Source: Kaistella gelatinilytica
Lineage (GTDB): Bacteria > Bacteroidota > Bacteroidia > Flavobacteriales > Weeksellaceae
Assembly: GCF_015679325.1 (NCBI RefSeq)
Contig: NZ_JADPVI010000001.1
Span: 1,550,001-1,614,000, forward strand
Direction: 5' to 3'
Length of the DNA: 64,000 bases
The notes beneath the pieces were generated by a model. The model made no database searches. It was not told where the DNA came from and saw only the letters and a program-made list of their open reading frames with translations. This document shows, in pieces, positions 1-8,776 of this stretch. Numbering within the stretch: the first letter of the stretch is position 1; each line of letters opens with the position of its first letter. The position numbers and the translations under genes were made by a program.

Positions 1-25
1 ATTGTTTTGTAATATTCATATTGTT

Positions 26-68
26 CATAGGGCTTCACCCTATGCTATTGATGTCGCCACTTCGTGGC
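26..68. repeat. Double-hairpin extragenic palindromic element
   Basis: Two perfect small hairpins lie side by side: CATAGGG-cttca-CCCTATG at 26-44 and GCCAC-ttc-GTGGC at 56-68. No gene covers them. The arrangement looks like a repetitive extragenic palindrome at the edge of the window. No second copy is visible here, so its repeat status is inferred. The rest of bases 1-175 shows nothing I can name. Confidence 0.45.
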
Positions 69-175
69 TTTTTCGTGGGAAATCTTAATGGTCTTAATTG
101 CTTTATCACAAATTTAATGGTGAGAAAAATTTAGAAAAAGGATAAGGTTTTAGAAATCTGTAACTTGAAAATTGC

Positions 176-1147
176 TTATTTGAATGCAATGTTTTTGAGA
201 ATTGCTTCGGCTTTGAGTTCGGTTTCATTCCATTCTTTTTCGACAGAACTATCGGCAGTTATTCCGCCCCCGACATATATTAGGGCTGCATTTCTGAAAA
301 ATTCTGCACAACGTAAATTGACGAAATATTGAATGTAATCTTCGGTTTCAACCCGAATGTAACCCGCATATAAATTTCGCGAATGCATTTCAAACTGTCG
401 AATTGCATTTTTGCAAAAATCGGTTGGAATTCCACAAACTGCAGGAGTGGGATGCAATTCTGAAATGATCTTTTCTAAATCTTCAGCTTTAATTTGCGCT
501 TTGAAATCGGTGCGTAAATGTTTGATATTTCCGGAAATGTGATCGCAGGTTTCAGATTGCTCAATTTTTTCGGAAAATTCTTTTAAAACATCGTGAATAA
601 AATCGGTAACCGGTTGCTGCTCTTCAATTTCTTTGGAAGTCCAATCTTCATTCACAGGTATTGTTCCGGCCAAACTCATGGTTTCAAACTGAGAAGTTTT
701 CTTATTGAATTTTCCCAAAACTTCGGAAAAAGCGCCGATCCAACATTTGCCGTCTTTAATAAATAAATAAACAAAAGCATTTGGATAAGCTTCGCAGAGA
801 TTCAAAAATGTTTCGGATAAATTAATTTTTGAATCTTTGTAATTGACCAGTTTTCTTCTGGAAATTACCAGCTTTGAAAGGTCATTTTTTTTTATGAAAT
901 CAATAACTTCTACCAGTTTTTCCTCATATTCAGTTTGCTTTTTCTCCCAAAATTCCATGAGATTGGAGGACAACAAATCGGTACTAACTTCTTGCTTCGC
1001 AAAATCTTCGATAGTTATTTCTTCGATATCTCCTTCAAAATTGATGATTTCAGATTGATCGAAAGAAAAAAAAGACACGGGATTTTTATCTGAATTTTCA
1101 TCAGTTGTGTTTATCTTTTCGGAAAAGGGAAATCTGAAATAGAGCAT
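176..1147 (-). CDS. menF: Isochorismate synthase (chorismate-binding enzyme)
   Basis: This 323-residue protein should convert chorismate to isochorismate, the entry step of menaquinone (or siderophore) synthesis. The C-terminal two thirds carries the chorismate-binding fold: SLAGTIP near residue 160, the HLRTDF segment, HPTPAVCGIP around 233-242, and the closing YVGGGITADSS around 292-302. It is shorter than E. coli MenF because the N-terminal part is reduced, which is common in Bacteroidota. The next gene upstream encodes a PaaI/MenI-type thioesterase, which favours a menaquinone role. Another chorismate-utilising activity such as salicylate synthase is less likely. Confidence 0.87.
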   Translation of the reverse strand: MLYFRFPFSEKINTTDENSDKNPVSFFSFDQSEIINFEGDIEEITIEDFAKQEVSTDLLSSNLMEFWEKKQTEYEEKLVEVIDFIKKNDLSKLVISRRKLVNYKDSKINLSETFLNLCEAYPNAFVYLFIKDGKCWIGAFSEVLGKFNKKTSQFETMSLAGTIPVNEDWTSKEIEEQQPVTDFIHDVLKEFSEKIEQSETCDHISGNIKHLRTDFKAQIKAEDLEKIISELHPTPAVCGIPTDFCKNAIRQFEMHSRNLYAGYIRVETEDYIQYFVNLRCAEFFRNAALIYVGGGITADSSVEKEWNETELKAEAILKNIAFK

Positions 1148-1194
1148 ATCGAATTATTTATATTCCAAAAAAAAGATTCACAGTAATTCTACTA

Positions 1195-1611
1195 TTATCG
1201 GGGAATGATATTGTTGGTCATTGTCGTATGATTGATCAACTCTCCTTTTTCGTCGCGAATTTCGATTTCGGAAACATGCATTGTTCTGCCTTTCCGGATG
1301 AATCTCGCCGTTCCTGTAACGATGCCATTTTTTTTACTTCGCAAATGATTGGAATTAATATTGGTTCCAACAGGCGCAAATTTTTCGGTATCGACATGCA
1401 AAACCGATAAGCTTGAGCCTAAAGTTTCAGCCAGAACACAACTTGCGCCGCCGTGCAGAATTCCGTACGGTTGATGAACTTTCGGAGTTACAGGCATTGT
1501 TGCAGTCAAGGTATCTTTCGTGACATCGGTAAAAATAATATCAAGCGTTTTACCCAAAGTTTCTTCGCCCCAATTATTGAGTTTCTCTAAAATCTGTTCT
1601 TTATTTTCCAT
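1195..1611 (-). CDS. PaaI/MenI-family hotdog-fold thioesterase
   Basis: A 138-residue single hotdog domain. The motif HGGASCVLAET around residues 53-63 is the family signature, in which the Gly-Gly and the following acidic residue form the acyl-CoA thioesterase site. It lies 47 bases upstream of the isochorismate synthase gene on the same strand, so hydrolysis of 1,4-dihydroxy-2-naphthoyl-CoA in menaquinone synthesis is the best guess. A phenylacetyl-CoA-type thioesterase cannot be excluded from sequence alone. It is presumably a soluble cytoplasmic tetramer, as is usual for the family. Confidence 0.82.
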   Translation of the reverse strand: MENKEQILEKLNNWGEETLGKTLDIIFTDVTKDTLTATMPVTPKVHQPYGILHGGASCVLAETLGSSLSVLHVDTEKFAPVGTNINSNHLRSKKNGIVTGTARFIRKGRTMHVSEIEIRDEKGELINHTTMTNNIIPR

Positions 1612-1619
1612 TATAATTT

Positions 1620-1640
1620 GAGGTTGAGGTTGAGGTTGAG
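1620..1640. repeat. GAGGTT hexamer microsatellite
   Basis: About three and a half tandem copies of GAGGTT lie in the 30-base gap between the acyltransferase and thioesterase genes. This is a simple repeat, prone to slippage, with no evident coding role. Confidence 0.7.
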
Positions 1641-1641
1641 A

Positions 1642-2208
1642 TTAAAAAATTTTTGGGTTCCAGTTTTCGGGAACTTTTGGTGTTCTTTTTTTGTAATATT
1701 CTTCCATTTCGCCCATGATATCTTCATACGTTCTGGTTTCTAAATCGTGTACAGAAATCATTTTGCCCAGATAAATCGCCTTATCCTTAAAATCTCCCGA
1801 CGCAATAACAATAGGAACTTTTGCGGCTAAAGCCATGTGATAAAAACCTTTTCGCCATTTTGGTACCCAACTTCTGGTTCCTTCCGGCGTGATTACTAAA
1901 CTGAAATCTTCTTTCGCAAATTTATCGACAACAAATTTTATCAAATTATTTTTCTGGGCGCGGTCAATTCCTACTCCACCCATTGCTTTTACTAAAAATC
2001 CGTACCAGGCTTTCGTATGAGCATCTTTGATGATCACTTTCAGGGGTTTTCCCAAAGACCAGTACGCAAGATTTCCCAACATATATTCTTCGTTGGCGGT
2101 ATGCGGTGCTACAACTAGGATACAGCGATCCAAATTATTAACATCTCCTTCCAGAACGACCTTCCAACCGATTATTTTGAGGATTAATTTTGCGAGAAAT
2201 TTTTTCAT
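1642..2208 (-). CDS. PlsC-like 1-acyl-glycerol-phosphate acyltransferase family protein
   Basis: A 188-residue acyltransferase-fold protein. The segment APHTANEEY (about residues 34-42) sits where the family has the catalytic HX4D box, and ITPEGTRS (about 106-113) matches the EGTRS glycerol-phosphate-binding motif. Here the box reads HX4E rather than HX4D, a conservative but notable change. The hydrophobic N-terminus (residues 3-16) could associate with membrane. It is probably co-transcribed with the thioesterase and isochorismate synthase genes. The substrate is unknown; transfer of an acyl chain to a phospholipid or aminolipid precursor is the likely reaction. Confidence 0.78.
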   Translation of the reverse strand: MKKFLAKLILKIIGWKVVLEGDVNNLDRCILVVAPHTANEEYMLGNLAYWSLGKPLKVIIKDAHTKAWYGFLVKAMGGVGIDRAQKNNLIKFVVDKFAKEDFSLVITPEGTRSWVPKWRKGFYHMALAAKVPIVIASGDFKDKAIYLGKMISVHDLETRTYEDIMGEMEEYYKKRTPKVPENWNPKIF

Positions 2209-2249
2209 ATTTAAGAGTATAAGGAGTGAATAGCAATAAGTTTAAACAA

Positions 2250-2282
2250 AAAAGTATAACCAAAAGACTTGGTTATACTTTT
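2250..2282. terminator. Strong hairpin terminator
   Basis: A perfect 14-bp stem (2250-2263 with 2269-2282) closes a 5-base loop; the arms end in A and T runs, so it could act in both directions. It lies 25 bases past the stop of the 20-codon ORF at 2307-2369 and about 280 bases past the PspC gene. Confidence 0.75.
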
Positions 2283-2306
2283 ACAAATATATTGAAATTA
2301 TTTTGT

Positions 2307-2369
2307 CTAAATTAAACTGCTGATGAAATCCATGATTTTCATTGCGATTTCGAATACGAACTGTACCAT
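2307..2369 (-). CDS. Possible 20-residue amphipathic peptide
   Basis: In the 354-base gap between two annotated genes, an ATG at 2369 opens a 20-codon frame ending in TAG. The peptide starts MVQFVFEIA and ends DFISSLI. Its polar residues fall at positions 3, 7, 11, 14 and 17-18 and nearly all others are hydrophobic, which makes an almost ideal amphipathic helix. A strong terminator follows 25 bases downstream. Upstream, 2418-2425 reads TAATTTCG on the minus strand, one mismatch from the TAnnTTTG promoter box. Expression is unproven and a chance ORF remains possible. No homologue comes to mind; a membrane-active or membrane-anchoring peptide is the natural guess. Confidence 0.4.
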   Translation of the reverse strand: MVQFVFEIAMKIMDFISSLI

Positions 2370-2562
2370 GATTTTGTATTTTAATTGTTAACTGATTTAC
2401 TTCTCCATTTAACTGTACGAAATTACTCTAATTATAATGTAAAATACCTTCGTAAATGTTAAATTTTCTTTAAATTTTTGCCATCATGAACAAGCGAAAA
2501 GCGAATTATCATTAAACTTATTTTGTAAGATCACAATTTCGCTCTTGCTCATCCACTCTCAT

Positions 2563-4284
2563 TTATTTGGTTTTGATGGAAATTTCTTTTTTACCGTTTT
2601 TGATTGAAATATCTACGTCTTTTATATTTCGTAAATTATTTTTCATAGAATCCATGATTTGATCTGCGGCTTCTTTCGGCATTTTCTTTCCATTGATGAT
2701 CACGCTGTCTTTATCATTTTCATTATACTGAATCGTAGATCCATTGATCTTGATTTTGTTTTTACTGATCTCGATTCCATTGGAGTTGTCATTATCATTG
2801 CTGTTATCATTTGAAACGCTGCCATTTCCATTTAAATCACCTTCTAACTGAAGCACATTATCTCTCACTTTGAAGACTTGCATCTTCTGAGGAACTACCA
2901 GTTCATAATTTACATTATAATCTCTAAATCTGTGTTGATAAGGATATTTCATGTAATTCGGTAATAAGATCTTATTTCCCTGAATTTCTACGTCAACATT
3001 CATCTGCATCGGAAGATTGTACCCTTTTCCTTCTTTTTTAATGATTAAATATGGCTTTGTAATATTAGATTTTCTCGTCACATCTATGTTTGGATAATCT
3101 TCTTCATAAACCATTTTTCGGTCAGAATAAATATCATCGTCATACGCTATGAAATTTTGTGGAATGGTAACCTGCTTCATATCAACATATAAACTGTCGG
3201 ATATGGTGTTGATGTCAACGTTTTCAGTGTCCTCTTTATGACCTTTCAAAAACGCTTCTTTTTTTGCCATACTTACTCCGAAGTACGCTCCAAGTCCCAT
3301 TAAAATTATAAATAATGCACCGATCACCCAACCAATATTTCTCAATTTAGTCTTTGGGGAAAATATTTTGATACTTAATAAACTGAAGAGAATGGCAGGA
3401 ATTAAAGAGCCGATAATGATGATCGCTGACAAAACATTGTATAATCCATCATCATTAAAATAGAATTTCATTTCGTTCGCTCCAGGAAAATTAGAATCTA
3501 TACCGAACATTCCGAAGAGTACAAATACACCTATAATACTGCTTACCGCCATTAAGGCTAAAATTGCACCGACGAAATATTTTATAACATTCCAAAGGCC
3601 GCTTCCTGCATTGTTGATGTAAGGTTTATTTTCGGTATAAATTTCACCAACTCTTTGTGTAGATTCGTTGGCAAACTGCACCAATTTGTTCGATTCGCTT
3701 TTTAAATTATCGAAGTTCATTGGTTTTCCCTTCATTTTTAAGAAATCAGTCGCAGTTTCTGCTTTGGGTAAAACGATCCAAAGAATAACGTAAATTAAGA
3801 TGATCAAAGTGGTTGAGATCGCGGCGGTAAATATTCCTAAAATTGCGATTCCTAACCAGATTGCACGCATCGCGCTTACATCCATTCCAACATAATGTGC
3901 TAAACCTGCACAAACACCCGCGATTTTTTGTTTCTCTGGATCACGGAAGAGTTGTTTTGAACCGCTGTAATTTGCAGAAGTACGCTGTTCATTTCTGGCT
4001 GTTTTTTCAGAAAAGTAAGCTTCTTCCTGCTCTTCGATCTGTTCTGGTCTTCCGATCTGGGAAATAACTCTTTCCACGTCGATGTCATTGATCACTTCGC
4101 GTTTTGCAAGAGAATCTTTGAAGATTTCAACCATTCTGATTTCAATATCATGCATTACTTCATCTGCTTCATTGGCATCTAAAGAATTTCTGAGTGCTGC
4201 AAGATAATCACTGAGTTTAATATATGCGTGTTCCTCGATCGTGAAAGAGAAACCGGCGAGTCCTATTGAGAGTGTCTTGTTCAT
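2563..4284 (-). CDS. PspC-domain membrane protein
   Basis: A 573-residue envelope protein. Residues 1-100 form a soluble helical domain. A PspC domain follows at about 113-174 (signature KIAGVCAGLAHYVGMD, then a long hydrophobic hairpin). Further membrane segments lie near 236-260, 284-305 and 316-336, and a soluble C-terminal domain follows, with a Asn/Asp/Ser-rich stretch near 485-500. PspC proteins sense or buffer envelope stress. The gene starts 4 bases after the PadR-type regulator gene, so the two form an operon of the kind common in Flavobacteriia. Confidence 0.85.
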   Translation of the reverse strand: MNKTLSIGLAGFSFTIEEHAYIKLSDYLAALRNSLDANEADEVMHDIEIRMVEIFKDSLAKREVINDIDVERVISQIGRPEQIEEQEEAYFSEKTARNEQRTSANYSGSKQLFRDPEKQKIAGVCAGLAHYVGMDVSAMRAIWLGIAILGIFTAAISTTLIILIYVILWIVLPKAETATDFLKMKGKPMNFDNLKSESNKLVQFANESTQRVGEIYTENKPYINNAGSGLWNVIKYFVGAILALMAVSSIIGVFVLFGMFGIDSNFPGANEMKFYFNDDGLYNVLSAIIIIGSLIPAILFSLLSIKIFSPKTKLRNIGWVIGALFIILMGLGAYFGVSMAKKEAFLKGHKEDTENVDINTISDSLYVDMKQVTIPQNFIAYDDDIYSDRKMVYEEDYPNIDVTRKSNITKPYLIIKKEGKGYNLPMQMNVDVEIQGNKILLPNYMKYPYQHRFRDYNVNYELVVPQKMQVFKVRDNVLQLEGDLNGNGSVSNDNSNDNDNSNGIEISKNKIKINGSTIQYNENDKDSVIINGKKMPKEAADQIMDSMKNNLRNIKDVDISIKNGKKEISIKTK

Positions 4285-4288
4285 GGTA

Positions 4289-4660
4289 TTAAGAATTTGG
4301 TTGGAACGCGCTTTCAGGTGCGCCCGTCGGATTAGTGTTTTTAGTTATTTGGTTTACTGAGTCTGTCAGTTCGTTCCAGGTATTTCGAAGTTCGGCGAGA
4401 AACAACTTGCCTTTTTCTGTCATCTGGTAATATTTTCTGGGCGGTCCTCCTGTAGATTCTTCCCATCGGTAAGAGAGGAACTCTCCGTTTTTTAATCTTG
4501 TGAGGAGAGGATACAGCGTTCCTTCCACCACATCCAGTTTTCCTTTTTTAAGTTCATCAATCAAATCGGAAACATACATTTCTCTCTGGTCAATTAAACT
4601 CAAAATACAGAATTCCAGAATTCCTTTTCGCATCTGCGCTTTGGTGTTTTCTGTGTTCAT
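4289..4660 (-). CDS. PadR-family transcriptional regulator
   Basis: A 123-residue winged-helix regulator. Residues 8-95 match PadR: the opening RKGILEFCILSLI, the helix with YVSDLIDELK, the turn VVEGTLYPLLTRL, and the wing GGPPRKYYQMTEKGK. The C-terminal helix near 85-110 should mediate dimerisation. It heads an operon with the PspC-domain gene and probably represses its own promoter, as PadR proteins usually do; a palindrome at 4775-4788 overlaps the promoter. Confidence 0.9.
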   Translation of the reverse strand: MNTENTKAQMRKGILEFCILSLIDQREMYVSDLIDELKKGKLDVVEGTLYPLLTRLKNGEFLSYRWEESTGGPPRKYYQMTEKGKLFLAELRNTWNELTDSVNQITKNTNPTGAPESAFQPNS

Positions 4661-4753
4661 TATTTTAGGGTTATTAATTAGTTTAATGATTAAAGTAAGT
4701 TTTTTGAGAAATTAATAATCATCGATTCATTACTCTTTCTCAATCTTACTATG

Positions 4754-4788
4754 CAAAGATATAAAATTAATTTAGTATTATGCAATAC
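4754..4788 (-). promoter_or_regulatory. padR-pspC promoter with overlapping palindrome
   Basis: Read on the minus strand, TATCTTTG (4761-4754) is a perfect Bacteroidota -7 box, and TTG at 4785-4783 sits 21 bases upstream as a -33 element. The inverted repeat GTATT-atgc-AATAC (4775-4788) covers the -33 region and is a plausible PadR operator. The rest of the 4661-4963 gap is AT-rich and holds only the terminator at 4904-4934. Confidence 0.5.
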
Positions 4789-4903
4789 AAAGTAGTAATA
4801 TTTTAATATTTTTTTTAAAAAGATTCTTAGTGATTGGGATCAAAATGAGGAAAATCCAGTTAACAAAGGCATTTTAGAAATATAAGAAGTGATAGTTTTA
4901 GAT

Positions 4904-4934
4904 AAAAAAAATCCGCCTCATTGCTGAGGCGGAT
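4904..4934 (-). terminator. Terminator, opposite to the T9SS gene's coding end
   Basis: ATCCGCCTCA-ttgc-TGAGGCGGAT forms a perfect 10-bp GC-rich stem (4911-4934), followed on the minus strand by seven U. It lies 30 bases past the stop codon of the exported-protein gene. Confidence 0.88.
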
Positions 4935-4963
4935 CCTTATTTAAAAGAAATATTCAGAAAATA

Positions 4964-6562
4964 TTACTTTTTGATTGCTTTGATCGACTTAATTGTTCCG
5001 TCTTCCATAAGAAGATTAACAATGTATAAACCAGTTTTCAAATCAGAAACCTGAAGTTCAGTACTTGGTTTCATTGTTTTAACCTGTCTTCCAGAAACAT
5101 CGCTGATCATAATCGATTTAACTCCTTTTACATCAGTAATATTCAATACATCTTTGAATGGATTTGGATAAACAGACAATGCTGAAGTTGCAGTATTACC
5201 TACGGCTAAAGTAAAGTCTTTGTAATCGATAGCATAATCTTCTACCTGACCATTAGACATTTCTTCACAAGCAGCTGTAAGTGGCAAATTAAGTGTAGTT
5301 CCGGAGAAATTATATTTCACTCTTACTCTCTTCACCCCAAACGTTGTTCCTGAAGGGATCGGTAAAGTTCCAGTTAGTGTTACTTTTCCAGCTGTTACTG
5401 TTGTGCTTCTTTTAATAGTTGCTGTAGTGTTAAAGTAGGATTCACCTGCATCTAAGAAATCACCATCATTATTCCAGTCAACAAAAACAGACATTGCCCA
5501 ACCATTATTAGCAATACCAATACCTGTTAAACTAAATGGAATAGTTGTTAAGTTACTTAAAACGGTAATATTAGAACTTAGAAAAGTTTGGTTGACGTCA
5601 TAAGTACCGATAGTTGTAGCGGTAGTATCAGAATTATTTGTAGTACCATTCAATGTGAATGAAGTAATTGGGGCAATCTGTGTTGGTACACTAGAACCTT
5701 GTGGACCACAATATGGTGCAATAGGATTAGGGCCAGTTGTGAAAGTAGTCTCTGTACAACCAGTTGCATCACCAATATTATTGAAAGCAATTACTTTTGC
5801 ATAATACAATGTATTTGGCATTAAAAGTGGAGACGGACCAAATGGATACGATGTAGCAGCTGCAGACAAGACAACATTATTCAAAACATCTGTACCACCA
5901 GAGGTTGTTCCTAAAGAAAGTTTGTAACCACCATCAGCAAGAGGGGATAATGGCCAAGTTAATGTAGGTCTAACACTCACTCCTGTTGCAGCATTTGCAG
6001 GTGCAGAAAGCATTGTACAAGCTGGAATCGTTGATGGTGCTGAGTCACTTACCACATCATCAACATATAAATAAAACTGATCTGCATCTACTGCATGTAT
6101 TGCAACGTAAACAGTAGTCCCAACATAAGCAGATAAATCAAAAGAAATTTTTGTCCAGGCATTTGGAGCTTTAGAAGTAGCTTTCAAAACAGTTGTTAAA
6201 GCTGCTTTTGTTGGAGCATTTCCTAATACCACTTCGTAGTTTTCTAAAAATGTAGAACTGTAACTCGCTACCCAAAAAGATAGTCTGTCATTCACACCTG
6301 CAGTTACAGCAATTCCTGGAGTTACCAAATAATCGTCGTGTGCAGCAGTATCATAGCGGATACTTGAAACATTAGCACCACTATGTGCCGGAAATGAAGC
6401 TCCTCCCGGAGGCGTACCAAATACAAAAGTTTGTGATGCAGGAACATCATTTATAACAGTCCACCCTGCAGGAGTTGCCGTTGAGGCATCAAAGTTTTGA
6501 GAAAATTGCGCACTTGCAAAAATTCCCAGTGCTAAAGAGCACGTTAGTAAAATTTTTTTCAT
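4964..6562 (-). CDS. T9SS-exported protein with cleaved-adhesin, Fn3-like, GEVED and sorting domains
   Basis: A 532-residue secreted protein. A signal peptide covers residues 1-18 (ends FASAQ). Residues about 19-170 form a jelly-roll of the cleaved-adhesin type (FSQNFDAS at the start, SIRYDTAAHDDYLVTPGI, then YVDDV). A fibronectin-III-like module spans about 180-280 and a GEVED-type domain about 300-445 (VDWNNDGDFLDAGE, then NGQVEDYAI). The last 75 residues are a T9SS type A sorting domain (VYPNPFKDVLNI to the end). It should cross the outer membrane by T9SS and stay on the surface or be released. Its ligand is unknown. Confidence 0.9.
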   Translation of the reverse strand: MKKILLTCSLALGIFASAQFSQNFDASTATPAGWTVINDVPASQTFVFGTPPGGASFPAHSGANVSSIRYDTAAHDDYLVTPGIAVTAGVNDRLSFWVASYSSTFLENYEVVLGNAPTKAALTTVLKATSKAPNAWTKISFDLSAYVGTTVYVAIHAVDADQFYLYVDDVVSDSAPSTIPACTMLSAPANAATGVSVRPTLTWPLSPLADGGYKLSLGTTSGGTDVLNNVVLSAAATSYPFGPSPLLMPNTLYYAKVIAFNNIGDATGCTETTFTTGPNPIAPYCGPQGSSVPTQIAPITSFTLNGTTNNSDTTATTIGTYDVNQTFLSSNITVLSNLTTIPFSLTGIGIANNGWAMSVFVDWNNDGDFLDAGESYFNTTATIKRSTTVTAGKVTLTGTLPIPSGTTFGVKRVRVKYNFSGTTLNLPLTAACEEMSNGQVEDYAIDYKDFTLAVGNTATSALSVYPNPFKDVLNITDVKGVKSIMISDVSGRQVKTMKPSTELQVSDLKTGLYIVNLLMEDGTIKSIKAIKK

Positions 6563-6597
6563 AATAAATTTATATTGTTAAACTTGCCAAAACTAAT

Positions 6598-6605
6598 GAA
6601 TTATT
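6598..6605 (-). promoter_or_regulatory. -7 promoter box of the T9SS-exported protein gene
   Basis: The minus strand reads TAGTTTTG, a perfect TAnnTTTG box, 36 bases upstream of the start codon. No clear -33 element is seen. Confidence 0.45.
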
Positions 6606-6670
6606 ATTACATAATTGAGAAAATAATTTAAAAAGAATCACTAAGATTCAAAAATATTTACAAAGTATTG

Positions 6671-6706
6671 AAAATGAGTTGAAGCTTTGAAACCTCAACT
6701 CATTTT
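6671..6706. terminator. Terminator after cbpM
   Basis: AAAATGAGTTGA (6671-6682) pairs perfectly with TCAACTCATTTT (6695-6706) around a 12-base loop, 13 bases past the cbpM stop codon. Confidence 0.7.
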
Positions 6707-6718
6707 AAAATTAATTTC

Positions 6719-7021
6719 TCAGAAATCTTTACCAGAAATGTTCTCATTACTTAAAAAATGACCTAACCTTCTGTTTTCTGCCTGCAACGCTTCCATTTTA
6801 TTGAGGAGGCGATGAATGACTTCTAAACCGGGTAAATTTATTTCAAGATCGTAATGCCAGTTTGCAAAACGTTCAAAAGCCGGCAATTCATCATAAAGCA
6901 AATATTTTACTTCATTGTCATTCTCAGTTTTCAACAGTCCCGACTCTTCCAAAGAATCGAAAAAAGTGATTTCTATATCGTAAATTCTTACGAGTTCTTC
7001 GCGGGAAATTCTATCACTCAT
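6719..7021 (-). CDS. cbpM: Chaperone modulator CbpM
   Basis: A 100-residue protein of the CbpM/MerR-like-fold family that binds the J-domain of CbpA-type co-chaperones and blocks their stimulation of DnaK. Visible family features are the N-terminal [18 protein letters not shown] segment, the [22 protein letters not shown] core (about 41-62) and the C-terminal helix [15 protein letters not shown]. The start codon overlaps the stop codon of the DnaJ/CbpA gene (ATGA), so the two are translationally coupled, which strongly supports the pairing. Confidence 0.87.
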   Translation of the reverse strand: MSDRISREELVRIYDIEITFFDSLEESGLLKTENDNEVKYLLYDELPAFERFANWHYDLEINLPGLEVIHRLLNKMEALQAENRRLGHFLSNENISGKDF

Positions 7022-7935
7022 TTTTTTAAATCTTTTAATTGTTGAAATAATTCTCTTTCTTTCTCCGTCAAATTGGTCGGAATTTTTACGATGTACGTCA
7101 CAAATAGATCTCCAAATTCACCGTCCTTCTTATAAACCGGGAAACCTTTTCCTTTTAACCGAACTTTAGTTCCGTTCTGAGTTTCAGGTTTTACTTTTAA
7201 ATTTACGCTTCCATCCAAAGTTTTTATAGGAACTTCACCTCCTAGAACAGCCGTGTAAAAATCAATCTCAACCTCGGATGTTAAATTGTCGCCGTTTCTT
7301 TTAAATTCAGCATCTTCTTTAATATTGAAGGTTATAAAAAGATCGCCGCTTGGACCGCCGTTATGACCAGGATTTCCGTGGCCTTTTAATTTAATTTTCT
7401 GACCGTCTGCAACTCCGGCGGGAATTGTAATTCTTACTTTTTTGCCATTAATATCAAAAGTTTGCTGATGGGTTTTTGCGGCGTCGCGCAGGTTCAGGTT
7501 TAAACTTGCTTCTACATCCTGACCTTTAAATTTTCCGGAGGCACTTCCGCGCGAACTTCTACCCCCAGAACTTCCACCAAACATACTTTGGAAAAAATCT
7601 GAGAAATCGCCACCTTCCCCAAAATCTGCACCCGAATAGTTTCCATAATTTCCACCTTGCTGAGATTGATGCGATCTTTGCTGCTGTTGCGCTTTTTCAT
7701 ATTCTTCGCCGTGTTTCCAGTGTTCTCCATACTGATCGTATTTTTTCCTGTTCTCAACATTGCTAAGGACTTCATTGGCTTCATTGAGTTCTTTGAATTT
7801 TTTCTCAGATTCTTTATCTCCGGGGTTGACGTCTGGATGGTATTTTCGGGCTAACTTTCGGTACGCCTTTTTTATTTCTTCGGGAGTTGCTTTTTTATCA
7901 ATGCCCAGAACTTTATAATAATCGATATATGCCAT
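7018..7935 (-). CDS. cbpA: CbpA-type DnaJ co-chaperone
   Basis: A 305-residue Hsp40. The J-domain spans residues 4-70 with the HPD tripeptide at 33-35. A Gln-rich then Gly/Ser/Phe-rich linker follows (about 80-135), and two beta-rich substrate-binding domains complete the protein (about 140-300). There is no cysteine-rich zinc-binding region, which separates it from DnaJ and makes it CbpA-like. It should deliver unfolded clients to DnaK and stimulate its ATPase. It is coupled to cbpM downstream. Confidence 0.9.
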   Translation of the reverse strand: MAYIDYYKVLGIDKKATPEEIKKAYRKLARKYHPDVNPGDKESEKKFKELNEANEVLSNVENRKKYDQYGEHWKHGEEYEKAQQQQRSHQSQQGGNYGNYSGADFGEGGDFSDFFQSMFGGSSGGRSSRGSASGKFKGQDVEASLNLNLRDAAKTHQQTFDINGKKVRITIPAGVADGQKIKLKGHGNPGHNGGPSGDLFITFNIKEDAEFKRNGDNLTSEVEIDFYTAVLGGEVPIKTLDGSVNLKVKPETQNGTKVRLKGKGFPVYKKDGEFGDLFVTYIVKIPTNLTEKERELFQQLKDLKK

Positions 7936-7951
7936 ACAATAATGATTTACT

Positions 7952-7959
7952 CAAATTTA
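7952..7959 (-). promoter_or_regulatory. -7 promoter box of cbpA-cbpM
   Basis: The minus strand reads TAAATTTG, a perfect TAnnTTTG match, 17 bases upstream of the cbpA start codon. No convincing -33 TTTG is seen. Confidence 0.45.
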
Positions 7960-8092
7960 AAAAAACTAAAACGATTGCTGTTCTAAAGTTCTGTTAAAAC
8001 TTTCTATTAATTTTTCTTAAATTTAATGAAAACTAATATCCTTCATACCTAATGGCAAATCAAAACCATTTCAATTTGTAATTTACTACCTG

Positions 8093-8743
8093 ATGAAAAA
8101 TTCTATTTACTTTCTATTCTTACTATTAATGGTTGGCTGCTCAAAAGAAAGCAAAACCAATTCTGAAATTTTACCTGAAGTTTCAACAACTGTGATCGCA
8201 AATGATTCATTGAAAAACTTTAAAAATGAATCAGAAAATTTAAGAAAAGAAGAAACTTTAAAAAGATTGAATAATGAAATTCTTTCCACTTTAAAATCTA
8301 AAGATTACGAAGGTTTTTCGAATTACATTCATCCAGAAAAAGGAATTACATTTTCGATGTATTCTTACATTAATTTAAAAAAAGACAAACATTTCAGTCG
8401 TGAAGAATTTGATCAATATATTGCAAAAGACACGCAATTCACCTGGGGACATCAAGATGGAACGGGTGACCTACTGGTTTTTCCAATCAAAGATTATCTC
8501 GCGGAATGGGTTTTCAAAAGAAATTTCAAGAACGCGGAGTTTTATTTTAATGAGTTTAAAGGTACCGGAAATACGATCAATAACATCAGGAAAACTTATC
8601 CAAACGCTCTATTTACGGAGAACTTTATTCCGGGAACAGAAATCTACAGCGGAATGGACTGGAACTCGCTGATCTTTGTTTTCGACGAATACAATGGCAC
8701 CTATTATCTTATCGCTGTTGCTAATAATTCCTGGACCACTTAA
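8093..8743 (+). CDS. Predicted lipoprotein of unknown function
   Basis: A 216-residue protein with a lipoprotein signal: MKNSIYFLFLLLMVGC puts the lipidated cysteine at residue 16. A charged helical stretch (about 40-75) is followed by a mixed alpha/beta domain with TFSMYSYIN near residue 84 and a C-terminal LIFVFDEYNGTYYLIAVANN segment. The shape recalls small exported domains found alone in Flavobacteriia genomes. I do not recognise a named family. It stands alone, convergent with the M1 peptidase gene. Confidence 0.75.
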   Translation: MKNSIYFLFLLLMVGCSKESKTNSEILPEVSTTVIANDSLKNFKNESENLRKEETLKRLNNEILSTLKSKDYEGFSNYIHPEKGITFSMYSYINLKKDKHFSREEFDQYIAKDTQFTWGHQDGTGDLLVFPIKDYLAEWVFKRNFKNAEFYFNEFKGTGNTINNIRKTYPNALFTENFIPGTEIYSGMDWNSLIFVFDEYNGTYYLIAVANNSWTT

Positions 8744-8776
8744 ATTCAAATTAAAAAGCATTACCTACTTTTCATA

